Shown here: positions 26,501-37,690 of the stretch, piece after piece
How positions within the stretch are numbered: position 1 is the first letter of the stretch
Layout: the number at the start of each line of letters is the position of its first letter
DNA from: Climacteris rufus
Lineage: Eukaryota > Chordata > Aves > Passeriformes > Climacteridae
Direction: 5' to 3'
DNA: 64,000 nt
Assembly (NCBI GenBank): GCA_013398175.1
Contig: VZRZ01001217.1
Coordinates: 1,418,465-1,482,464 of the forward strand
Program-made: the position numbers and the translations under genes
The notes under the pieces: model-generated
The model's database searches: none
Told to the model about the DNA's origin: nothing
What the model saw: only the letters and a program-made list of their open reading frames with translations

Positions 26501-28012
26501 AGCGGTAAAAATATAATTACCAAGATCAATTCAATGCACTGCGCCATTAACACCTTATTATAATGAGGCCACAATATGAAAGCATCTCATAGACAGAGCT
26601 GTGCTTTGCAATTCATGGTGCAATTAGGTCTAGGTCTAATTCAATGAATTCAGTTCTAAGTGGAATGGAAATTCTGGACGTCTTTGTCCTCAGAGATAAA
26701 GGTCAGTCATGCAAATCAAAATTAACTCCGCTGAGAAATGAACAGGAAAAAAGCTTCAGTGGCACTGGCCCAGGGAACTGGCAGAGCCACCATCCTTGGG
26801 GTATTTCACAGATGTGGCACCTGGGGACGTGGGGCAGTGCTGGGGGAACAGTTGGACTCCATCATCTCAAACCTGAAGGACTCTCTGACTCTGAGAACAT
26901 TGAAAGGCTTTTCCAGTGAGCAAAGCTGACACTAACAGCAACTACAACCCCCACAAATACACAAGTCCTGAAACACTGATAATTAATGATTTTAGTCAAA
27001 ATACTCCTTGAGGTTTCCTTTCCCCCCTCACTCTTTTCTTTCTTGATTTTCTCTGTATAGTGGCACACACTTATACTGACAATGCACATCTCTAAAGCTG
27101 CATCAAAATTGTCTGCATCAGGGCTTAAGATGAGAATCCTGGGTTCCTGTTTTATGTATTCTAATATGCAGAGATACATGCCTTAAAAACAGGCATATTC
27201 ATGAACTTTTCCTAAGGGCTAAAGCATTAGCCCTGAGAACATTTAAGCACAGTCTTTAATTCCTGCAGAAGTAATTATGATATTCATTTTGAGTGTATTT
27301 CAGCAATGGATGTGACCATTTTATTTCATTATAGACAGTCCTAGCTCAGAGCAGCAGAGCAAATTTGTGTACAGGCTCATTCCCAAAACACCCAAGTGCT
27401 ACTTCTAAGGACAGATCTACTGTTATCAGCCATTACCACCCCAGATTCCATAGCACAACACAAATAAACTGCTGGAAACAGCAAATGCTCGATGCTGCTC
27501 AATTTTTGTATTTTGTCTTTTACAGCAAAACACTAAAATACATTCTGTAAATCCAACCCTGAGAAAGACCTTCTGAGGCAATGAAATCAAGCAAGTTTCC
27601 TTTGACTTCCTAGGAAATGCAGTCAGTGATACCAGGAGGAAGCATAATGTGTGCTATGACTTCTCCATCTCAGATGCAAACAAAACCCTCCCTTTAGTAT
27701 TTTTTCTCCTTCAAAGATCACATGAACTAAAGGTCCTCTGATTAAACTGAGCCTTTTTGCTTTGTAACTTGTTCTTCTCAAGCACCTGAAGCTTGAATAT
27801 AAGCTGGTCCATAAAATGAACTTCCACCCGAGTTACATCTTCTGGTTGAAAACCACTTTACTGCAGATAAAAGGTCTCTTAAATTTGGTGAAAAAAATGC
27901 AGCTGTAAATGGACACTTGAAGCAGGGAATTGGATTTTATAAAGCCTGAACACTTTACAGCTTAACAGGTAGGAATGTTGTTTTCAGGAAATATTGTAAT
28001 GATATTCTTAAG
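20574..28012. other. Non-coding, transposon-poor sequence
   Basis: About 7.4 kb without a recognisable interspersed repeat or exon. 21280-21770 is a long AT-rich block with TAATTA cores and a CACGTG E-box near 21699, which looks like a possible conserved non-coding element. The longest frame (203 codons, minus strand, 25963-26574) is hydrophobic and cysteine-containing but has no recognised domain. It probably arose by chance. Confidence 0.65.
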
Positions 28013-28085
28013 GAGCTTTGGTGACTCAGTGGTAAGTCTGTACTGCCGTGTGGGAAGCTGGAATTTGAATTCTTCTTCCCCCTGG
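28013..28085 (+). repeat. Decayed tRNA-like unit (SINE head or tRNA pseudogene)
   Basis: The sequence has the layout of a tRNA gene with both internal Pol III boxes. An A-box-like GTGACTCAGTGGTAAG lies at 28021-28036. A B-box-like GAATTTGAATTC lies at 28061-28072 (family consensus GGTTCGANTCC). The stretch from GCTTTGGTG to CTGCCGTGTGGG lines up with glycine tRNA (ACTGCC beside the usual CTGCC). Acceptor and T-stem pairing is not preserved, so it is not a working tRNA. It may be the head of an old tRNA-derived SINE or a tRNA pseudogene; chance resemblance is possible. Confidence 0.4.
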
Positions 28086-31000
28086 GTTGCCACTTTGGGA
28101 TTCTTGTGCCAAAATGAAGCCCCAGGTTGTGCAGGGGAGGAATTTATTGTGTGGTCCCAGAATGCCACACTTGCTGGGGGAGGCTGTGTGGGTCCAGGGC
28201 TTGCCTGGGGGAGGCTGTGCTTAATACCTGCCTGGCAGAATGGGGGGATTTAGGGGCCTTCAGGAGGGGCTCAGAGCAAGGGAAAAAGGCAGAGTTTTGG
28301 CTCAAAGTCACCTTTTCCCTTTTTTTCTATTTTTTTTTTAATACAATGGGTTTACCAACTAAAAGTGGGGGCATAAAGAGTCTGACCAGCCCACCCTGTC
28401 TTAAGCTGATATTTTATTGTCCAGTAAATGATTTTTTAAAATGCATCCTGCTGAGGTGAGGGTATTGAGCATCTCCAGAGGTGCCAGAGATCCAGGTTTA
28501 GCAGCTGAAACAGCTTCACTGCCCACCCTCAGCTTCCTCCCAAGTCTTGCAGCCCCTCTCCTGCTCCTTACATCTCCCAGGAACCTCCCCAGGCAGGGGA
28601 TCAGTGCTTCATCGGTGTGTCAGGGGCTGAGCGTTGTTGTGCTGTTTGCAAACTGGGACACACGTGGGATCACAGCCTCCCCAGGACAGGGATAACCACC
28701 AACCCCTTCAGAGTCCCAGCCTGGGGCACCTGAAGATGTGAACAGAGGGTTAAAGCAGAGACAAATGAAAAGGAAACTGAATAAACAGGGGGTGAGAAAG
28801 GAGTGATTTTTCTCCTCATACATGCCCAGCAGAGCAAGGAGCAGCGACCACAAAGTGCAACAGCAAAGATTTGTGCTGCAGCTTGGGAGAAGCTTTGGAG
28901 CTGCCTGAGGTAGGCCAACTTCAAGGCTTTGGCTGAAGGCACTCAGGTGCCTGATGCAAGCTCTCTCCTAGAACACACCCTCTGGGTCCCAAGTTATCTG
29001 GAAGGTGAAGCCCAAATGAATCAAGTCATGCCATTGATTCTCAGGCATTACAGAATGAGGAGTGTTGCAGGAGCCCTTGAGGACACAGGCACCACCAGCA
29101 CCCTCCAGAAAACAGCACTGTGCCTCTGGACACCATGCACATGCTAAAGGAGAGCCTGCCCTAAGGGGATAAAGCTAGATTTGCTCAGCAGCTTGTAGGA
29201 TTGAGCCATGACAGCATAATCCACAAATATCAGTCTAGAAAGTAAGGCTAATTCAGGTTTACCACGGCATGCACTACCACCTCTAAACCAGCTTTTTTTT
29301 TAAACTGCCTTTAATTTGCAGCTTATGCTGCAATTTCTAAGCTATTCCATAGTGGCCAACAAAAAGGCCAGGAAATTTATTGGAAGCACTTCATATTTAG
29401 CAGAAAGCCTTTTGAAGCTGTACACAAAGACACTGCCTTTCTTATTCAGAGTCTCCTCCTGGCCTTCTCCCTACTTTTAGTGGTACATTAGGGTCAGAAC
29501 TGTACACAAAGCTGCTTCTCCAGAGAGCAGGGAAAAGGGATGATCCTGTGGATGAGCAAATTGGCCTGAACGAGAGCCCATGTCCTGCTTGACTTTAGCC
29601 TGGCCTATGGATGAGACAGCAAAAGTTCTGCATTTATTTTAAAGGGGGTCAAAAATTCCTTTGTTAGCTTTGCAGTCAGAAAAAACTCCAGAGATTAGTT
29701 TTTTGAGGGTCCTTTCTCCTATAAACACCTCAAGAACAAAGAAAAATGAACAGGCTTGAAAAAATCAAAACACAAAGTACACTCTACATTCTACAATATG
29801 GGAAGGAAATTGGTAATCCATTTGGTTCAATTAAGACAAGCCAATATGGGATCAACTTCATTATCCTATTTGGTTCACAAACCACAGTTTTATTTGCTCA
29901 TATTCTCATCTCCTGGGAACACTTCATTAATAAAAGCTCTGTCCTGTTTTGCCAAAATTAAGGTTTCATTTTTATGTAGTTGATTTGAGGAGGGTTTTGG
30001 TAGAGCAGAAGCAAAGCGGGGTGAAAATATCCAGTTTTAGTCAAATAAAAACCAGAGATAAGAAAAAGGATGAACAGCTTTTTTTTTTTTTCCTTTAATC
30101 AGAAGCTGCATTTTATCTGTACAAGCTGAGATTACAACAAAGCTTTAGTGATGACTTCAGTAGCACCACTGACCTGTGAAAATCCTATCCTGGAAAGCAG
30201 GATTTCAGTAATTAGAGGGAGTATTAACTTCCACAGGTCACATTGGGCAGCCGAGGAGCTGTACAGAACAGACACAGAGAACAGCCCAGAGGGTCACTGG
30301 CCTTAGGGGAAGGCAAAATAACCATCAGCTCCCATGTGCCAGGAGCAGCTGGGTGCTGCAGCCTGGAGGCCACTCAGGGTGTCTGATGGCAGAGAGAAGA
30401 GTGGGAAATGGGCAGCCGAGGAGAGAGGGAAACACAACATGGAAGTGGGAAGGGAATATTCTCTGCTCCACCCTAAATCTCATTGCCTCCCTGCTCTAAA
30501 AAACCACCAGGCCACAGCAGTGTTGGCATGGGGGCACATCTTCCAGGGGAAATGAGGCAGGAATAAAAGCTGGCACCCCTTGAAACATTCAGGCAGCTCT
30601 GCAGTGAGTGCCAGACACCCTACAGAGAGAAGAGGCAGGTCCAGAAATGCAAGGCTCTAGCAGTGAGGGTGACAAACAAGGTATCAGGGCAGGCCTTTAA
30701 GGCTTCAGCTGTGGAATTTAAACTTCAATTAATAAACTTTAATTCAAGCCAAATGGGAAAAGGATGGAAGTAAACCAGTGGAATACTGGGAGTAAGGGTT
30801 TGGCTAAGGGAGCGTGGCTGTGGAATGGGCTGTACCCTGAGCCAGCAGGGGACTGAGCACTGCAAGGCTGAAGGGTTGGCACATCAACTCAGATACTGTG
30901 GAGTGAGCACTGAATTTCTGCACTTCTTTCTTACACCTATAGTGTGTAAGTATGGCCTTAGCCTGTGTAATTATTAAATGTGAGATCAGGAGGACTGAAA

Positions 31001-33238
31001 TGCACAAACATTCACACATGCACACATACATCTGCCTGTGAACTACCCCATGGTTAGAAAACATCTTGGAGCTTCCAAACCAAATCTTCCCAGAGCACTT
31101 TAAAATTCACAAAAATGCAGATTCCCTTCATCACGTGAAAGGCCCCAGGGGACAAAACAAAACAGGAATAACAGCTTGAGGTATTTTCAAGGTATAAAAC
31201 ATGCCAAAACTGGAGAAATATCTTAATCTCCAGCAGTGGAAATGCACCAAGTAAAACGCTTCAATATTAAACCAACGAACATTTTTTAGGACAGAACAAG
31301 TTCCCCAGTAGTATATTAATGCAAAATTATGTGCTTTGAAATGGGAAGTGATTAAAAATATACAAAATAAAATCAAAACATTGAAAAGCTTTTTTGATGG
31401 CAAGATCAAATTAAGAGCAATTTTTATTCCACTTGGAGGGAAAACTGTATTAACATCCATTAAAATCTATAGTAAACTGATTAGCGGTGATTGCTGTGGG
31501 TTAAACGTGCACTTTGCCAAAAATTAATCCAAAATACCCAGAGCCTGGGCACTGAGTGATGGATGGAGAATTTCAGCCCTGCAGCCTGCTGAAGAATTTC
31601 AGCACAGGCTGAAGAATTTGTGGCTGCAGAAGACCAAGAAGGTTGTGGTGCTTTACCTGAGGTAGCAAATATATCCTTTGGTGAGTGACTGGACTTGGGG
31701 TATGTTAAGCATCAGAAGTAAAAATGGAGATTTGTAAACAGAGTACAAACCCTGTACTAAATATCCTTTATTGATTAAACTGTGTCCCAGTAAGGAGAGA
31801 AATGGCTTCAAAAGGCATCTCAGAGTGCACAGGAGATGGGCTGTGGCAGTTTACACACTGTTTATTGCATAAGCCTTGCACTGAACCCAAATTTGTAATC
31901 AAAATAAAATCCTGTCACGGTTATCAGAGCTTCAACCACAAAAATCCCAGTAACCTACAAGATCAGTCCTTTAGTCTGGAAACATTCACTTGACCTTACT
32001 GTTACTTCTGAGTGCAGAATTAACATGGAACAGTTTCCCAAGGCACCCTTAAAGGCAAAAATGCCATTTTCCACACAGTTGTAGATGGATTTTACATAAA
32101 AAGCCACCGTGTACACTGTCATCATATTCAAGCAGTGGCATCACAGTGTTTAAAGGCAGGTTACAGATCAATGCAGCTCAACAACATCTGATGGAAGATT
32201 TCAATGTCACAATTAATACTTAATCAATTTGCAGTGCCTTGTTCTCCAGCAGGCACTTAAAATGCAGGGAACAGGTACAGCCTGAAACTGCTGGGAGAAT
32301 AATTACCACCCTGACTGGGTCCTCAACATAATGCCACTCTGCTGTGGTGTTCTGACAAATACACACAGACACTCACAGATCCAGTGACATTTTCTTTTCT
32401 TTCATTAAACACTTTGTGTGGGCAAGAAAAGAAAGGAGGTTGCAGTATAATTTATGACAGCACGTAATATCAATACTAAAATACAAATGAAAGAATTTTA
32501 AAAGAAAGTTGCAGTCTTTCTTCCAGTAAGTTCCCCTTTTGTGTTATCAGCAATCTCCTTTTTGATATTCACAAGGCAAATGAATGGTTTTCCTTTCTGA
32601 AAGGGAAAACTCAAATCACTGTCAACAAAAAGATCCAAGAAGCAAAGATGATGCATATTAAAATTAGGATATTAAATAATTAAAGACTAAAATTTCAGAA
32701 GTCCCCACTACAACTAGAAGGAAAACTCTGTGAGGCAAGACATATAGATCAGATGATAGGTAAGTAACTCCCAGGCTAGAATTCTCCAGCTTGGAATTGA
32801 AATGGCCGATGGGAAAGTGGCCAATAACATCACAGAACAGCACAGAGAAGACAAGTAGATTATCAATATTCCCACAAAAAAACAGAGGACACAATTTAAA
32901 CAATCCTATGTAGTGCAGCAAGCAGTTTCAATCTGAAGTGCTGCTGCTGCAGGGAGCTGGGCTGAACGAGCTGCACACGTGTCAGGAGGGGTTTGCAGCT
33001 GCTCCCTGCAGCAGCACTGCTGCAGCTGGGCTGCAGGCAAATTCCTCACCCTGCAGCCCTGCCTGGCTCCTCCCTGGCCCTGGGGAGGGAGCAGCAGAGG
33101 GAAATGAAGGGCTGAGCCCTTCAATCAGTCAGCTGCACTCTGAGAGCATTTCCATGCTCATTGCAGCAGGTATAGAAGGGCCACACGGGATTGAAGTGGG
33201 CATGCTCTCTCTGTGCATTTATTGATTTACTATTTATG
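28086..33238. other. Non-coding sequence, no gene seen
   Basis: Contains only small local duplications. CTTGCTGGGGGAGGCTGTG at 28170 recurs with one inserted base at 28200. GCTGAAGAATTT occurs at 31588 and 31608. T-rich runs lie at 28319-28341 and 30080-30092. A GC-richer patch lies at 32930-33120. No transposon family or exon is recognised. Confidence 0.7.
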
Positions 33239-33260
33239 ATTTATTTATTTATTTATTTAC
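33239..33260 (+). repeat. (TTTA)n microsatellite
   Basis: About five units of TTTA, with an imperfect extension upstream (ATTTATTGATTT and TATTTATGA from about 33217). A simple tetranucleotide repeat, probably length-variable. Confidence 0.9.
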
Positions 33261-35515
33261 AGTGCCAAGACAAGGTGCACTTGCCCATCTACACAATCCC
33301 ACCTGCAGGATAGTTCTGTCTGTACAACACTTCACAAGATGCAAACCTGGCATTTTAGACTCTTTCAACTTTCAGTTCTACATTAGATAACACAACTTTA
33401 AACTGATCTGACACCAGAACCCTAAGAGCAAGCATAGCATTGATATTGGGTGTTCCCATCTGAATTTGATTTTAAAACAGTGGGCTCCACACACTGATGA
33501 CACTTAGGTAGTTATTTACTACTGTTCATAACTGGAGCTGACTGGGGACAAGTGTTCATCTGATAATCAAAGGGTTAAGAAGTGCAGATACCACCAATAA
33601 ACAAGAAGAATGTCATTAAAGAACTTTTCCTCTTTTAATATTTCAACCTCTGCTAATCTTCAGAGAATCCTTTTTCCATCATTTCTCATGGACTTGTCCT
33701 CAGAAACTTTTAGGCAAGAATATGATCATTTGTAATGCTCCTCGAATGAAAAAACACTGAGGAAAATTGTCCGGGGCACATGTATAGGACAATTCATTTG
33801 AATGCACAATGTATTTCCAACAGAGTGCAAAACTTCCCATTTCTCTGACTTTGAGGCCCTGCACATCCTGAATTTATGAATTAACAAGCCTAGTTAGCCA
33901 ATTTCTGAATGCACACCTGAAAGAAAGAGCAGACACTGCAGTAGATTTATTGCTGTACTAATGCCTAAATGTTGATTTGCTCAGCGTCAAGCAGAGAAAA
34001 CCAAATACGCTCCCTGGGAGACAAAAAAATAAACGGAACCAAAACTATTTTCATTGAAATGCTTGGAATTTACCCTGTTCTCAGAATGATACTGCCAAAG
34101 GTCTGACTTGAAGGGGCTGCTGGAACCAAAGCATTCAGCAGAGGAGAAGAGGAGACGGCCAGTGCAGGAGATGCAGCGCCCTGTGCAAACCTTCTCCAGG
34201 GCCAATGCCCTCATGTCCTGCCTGCCCTGTCAGACACTGTGCTGTGCTGCACAGTTCATCCAGAATGGATCAGCCACTGGCATTGTCCATTCAGGAGCTG
34301 TGCTGCTGTGCTGGCTGGCTGCATGCTGCCCATTAATGCTCTCCATCTGCTCCCAGCTCCGCCGGCATGCTAATGATGCCCAGCAAAACAACACCAAGAT
34401 GGGATTGTCACACACAGCTTAGGCACTGACTGCACAACAGCCTGATTTCCAAGGCCCTTGCCTGACCACAGTGCTGCTCTTAGGGCTGTTGATGCACACT
34501 GGCACTGTACCTGGGGACAGGGCCAGGCCTTAGGGACTGGTCTCTGCGTTTCCTTGGCCGCAGTCAGCTCATCGGAGCAGAAGACATCAATCCTTTCACA
34601 AAGGAAAGCCCACAGTTTCCCCCTTGCATGAATGCTGGAAATCAATTGAAAAACCTGTTGCAGAACTCCTAGTTGGATGCAAATTGTGGCCAGTGTAAGA
34701 AGGAAGGAAAAGGAGAGGACAGACACACAGCGATGCCTACAGAGTCTCTCCTCACCTTGGAGTGCAGAGAGGCTGTTCATGCAATTGCCCTTACCTCACA
34801 CAAAAGTGCAAACATTTAGAGTCATTCTGGTTTTGTAACTTCACTTTTTCCTTCACATCTGGAGCTCATGGAGTCCTTTAGGCTGCATCCCTGCTGTGGT
34901 ACCTGCCCCGTGGGCAGGCAGGTGCCAGAGCCAGAAAGGACGGCTGCCCATGCTGCAGCTCTTTGGAATAGGGCTCTTCTGTTTCAAATTTCTGATCATT
35001 TCCAATAATTTCTAGTAAATCATAGGCTCTGTAGCTCATTGGTGAACGATTTGTATTAATTACTATTTGAAATACTTGTATAAAATGAAGAAGCTTTCAA
35101 AACAAACAAACAGATTCTCACCTGAGTGCTAAATCTGAAGATAAAATGAATTAACAGAAGGCTCTAAGATCAGGTTTTCACTGTCAGTTCACCAATGCTG
35201 TGACATCTGGGTGGGTGTCTCAGGAGGAACTACAGTTAGTAAGTACATCTGAATGAGCTGGAACGAGCAGGGGCAGCCAAAAAGTAACCCAATGCTCACT
35301 GATCATGGTCAGGAGCAGAAACAACTTCCTGGCTTTTCTCCTGCCAGCAGCACAGTTCCCAGTGTAGCTGCTACAGAGTAATGCTGAGAAAGCAGCAGCT
35401 CCTTTAAATCCCCCATTTGGGAAGCCCAGCACTGAGGGGCTTGGATTTGCTCTTGTTGGTTTCTTTTTTTTTTTAATCCTTTTTCTTTTGATGGAGGGAT
35501 GCAACTCACTGCTAT
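33261..35515. other. Non-coding sequence, no gene seen
   Basis: No recognised repeat family or exon. A GC-richer patch lies at 34120-34560. An 11-base T run lies at 35464-35474, shortly before the GAAA repeat. GTAGCTCATTGG near 35031 resembles a tRNA A-box but has no matching B-box. Confidence 0.7.
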
Positions 35516-35548
35516 GGGGGAAAGAAAAAAAAGAAAGAAAGAAAGAAA
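35516..35548 (+). repeat. (GAAA)n microsatellite within a 33-bp purine run
   Basis: An uninterrupted purine run ends in four to five GAAA units (35531-35548). It is a typical simple repeat. Confidence 0.92.
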
Positions 35549-37065
35549 CAAAAACGTAACAGAACAAAAACACCTAACCCCCAAAACTGAATAAAAACCT
35601 CCACAGAAAAGCCCCAAATTAAACTGTAATGAAACCAATGGACCTTCTCCCATTTTAGAAAGTCCTCAGCAAGAAACATGATTTAGATGCCTTGGAAGGA
35701 AGCAGCAAACCTGTCAGCTCCCATGCATGATGCAAGAGGCCAGACTTCACCTAATGTAGTAACAGCATCCTGAGCAGCCCCAAATCTCCCCAGCTCCACC
35801 TCTCCACTATCTCTCTATTTGTTTTTTTTAAGATGTTTGATATAACTGTGCGATCTAGGTATTAAAAGAAACACGTGGTTGTTTCATATTTATATAGATA
35901 ACAAATGAACACAGAGATTGGGCATTTCTGGGAACCCCACTGCAGAGGCTGTGGAGTATAAAACTTTGAGTAATTCAAGGTCCTAAAGAAAGGTCAGCCT
36001 CAGGGGTCTGTATTACTTCAAACATTAAAAATAAACTTTTCCCACTCCTTACAGCTTCCTCAGACAAAGTTTAAGGAAGGAAAGCAACAGCACTAAACAA
36101 ATGTTTTATCCTTTAAGGAAGAGAGGAAAAAAACAGGTCTTTTCACTCTACAAAAATAAGCACTACAGTTTGGTGTGGGGTTGATATGAACATGTATGAG
36201 CAAGGAGGAACCACGGCGCACACACATTAACAGGAAGATGATCTTCCAGCTATAGACTGGACTCCTTGACACTACAGACTTATAGAGGTTGCAAGATGTA
36301 TTTTTATCCAATAATTTCCATGATCAGATATTACAATACAAAATTATCCCACCTGCCAACATTTTAAAATGGGGAGCATGTTTGGAGTCAGAAAAATAAG
36401 TTGGCTTCAGAGAGCATTTTGGAAAAGAGCAGGGGAGAACTACACTGTCCCTGCCAAAATGTGGAAGGGATACTTCCCAAACAGAAAGATTTGGCAGGTA
36501 TGAAACATTTACATATCTCGTAGCAAAATACTGAATGTTTTTCTTAAAATATTTTAAGAAGAAATAAAATGCATGTTTCAAAGACACTTTCAGGAACATG
36601 TGTTATAATCCAGATTACACAACACTGCTTCTATTAAAAACAAAGCCTAGTCTAAAAACAAACAAACAAAAAATCCCCACCCAGCCATACTCATGGTGTT
36701 TGGAAATAAGAAATAGATGACTAGGAGCATTTTCTTCATTAAGTAACAAATTGCTTCTCAGAGATGGATATTTTAAGATAGAGCACAAGTGGCCAATTGT
36801 CAGCTGGTGTAAATTATCACAGTTGCAGGGAGCTCTATTTTTACCAGCAAATCTTCAATTTGCCCCTAAGCATCTGCCAGTGAAGCCAGCCAGGGAACTA
36901 CAGACATATATATGGAAAGGCATTGACCCCAATAATGACAAGATAATTACAACGTGTTGGGGAATGGCAAGAACAGGGGGATAGGCAAAGGATGAGGAAA
37001 GGCACAACAAGTAAAGGAAGGAGCAGGAAAGCAGAGAGCAATCCTGAGAACTCTCTAGGCACGGC
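35549..37065. other. Non-coding AT-rich sequence, no gene seen
   Basis: AT-rich background with small AAAC-type runs (about 36653-36671). Open frames are all under 100 codons. No transposon is recognised. Confidence 0.7.
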
Positions 37066-37197
37066 ATTACTGCACCAAAATGTGTGTTCCAACTGCACCA
37101 ATTACTGCACCAAAATGTGTGTTCCAACTGCACCAATTACTGCACCAAAATGTGTGTTCCAACTGCACCAATTACTGCACCAAAATGTGTGTTTCAA
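37066..37197 (+). repeat. 35-bp minisatellite, about 3.8 near-identical copies
   Basis: TGCACCAAAATGTGTGTTCC starts at 37071, 37106, 37141 and 37176, giving an exact 35-bp period. The first three copies are identical and the last differs by one base (TTTC for TTCC) before diverging. Each unit carries ACTGCACCAA twice, separated by 13 and then 2 bases, so the array has an internal sub-repeat. Because 35 is not a multiple of three, peptide frames change register from copy to copy, which argues against coding function. High copy identity suggests recent expansion and probable length polymorphism. Confidence 0.97.
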
Positions 37198-37690
37198 CCC
37201 TGTGCTAAAGCACCTGGGCTGAGTCAGCACTGCTGCTTCCTCCCTGCAGCAGCCAGGGACAGCTGCTGCCTGCTGGAACCAGAGGAGGGCATCTTCTGGA
37301 GAGTGGCATAAAGCTTTTACAGAGACTTGGAGACAGCATTTTTCGTGTACACCTTGGCTGACAAGTGCAAGGAGTGCGTGTGAACTGCCTCCTCCAGTCC
37401 CCGCGCTCGGCTGGCTCCCGTGGAGTGGCAGCGGGCCCTGGGCAAGCTGGCTGAGGGCTGCAAATCAGCCCATCCCTGCTCACAGCCAGGGCACCCTCCC
37501 CAGGAGCCGCACCTGCCTGCCTGGGGGGGCCATCCCCAGCCACTGTTTGCTGTCCTGCTTCTTCTCCCCACCCCTCTGCCGGTGTCACCCAGCACAGCCC
37601 CCCTGGAGAGCAACAGAGCAGCTGCCACAGCAGCACGAGCACAGGGAAGCTTCAGGTCTAAACCCTTCCCCAGTGCTCCATGAAATGCTT
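37198..37690. other. GC-rich islet after the minisatellite, no gene proven
   Basis: This stretch is clearly richer in G+C and CpG than its surroundings, for example CCCCGCGCTCGGCTGGCTCC around 37400. Open frames overlap on both strands (140 and 145 codons minus, 87 plus) without a known domain. An acceptor-like TTTTACAG at 37315-37322 precedes a 19-codon frame ending in TGA at 37381. That is too short to call an exon. It may be a small orphan CpG-rich element or simply a GC fluctuation. Confidence 0.5.

Noticed and set aside
35024..35060. tRNA A-box-like GTAGCTCATTGG
   Set aside because: No B-box at the right spacing and no cloverleaf pairing.
37066..37197. CRISPR-like array
   Set aside because: The 35-bp units are contiguous and identical throughout, with no unique spacers, and the host is a vertebrate. 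It is a minisatellite.
37315..37383. Terminal-exon-like frame after an acceptor-like TTTTACAG, ending in TGA
   Set aside because: Only 19 codons, a weak pyrimidine tract, no family match and no matching upstream exon. Not enough to call an exon.
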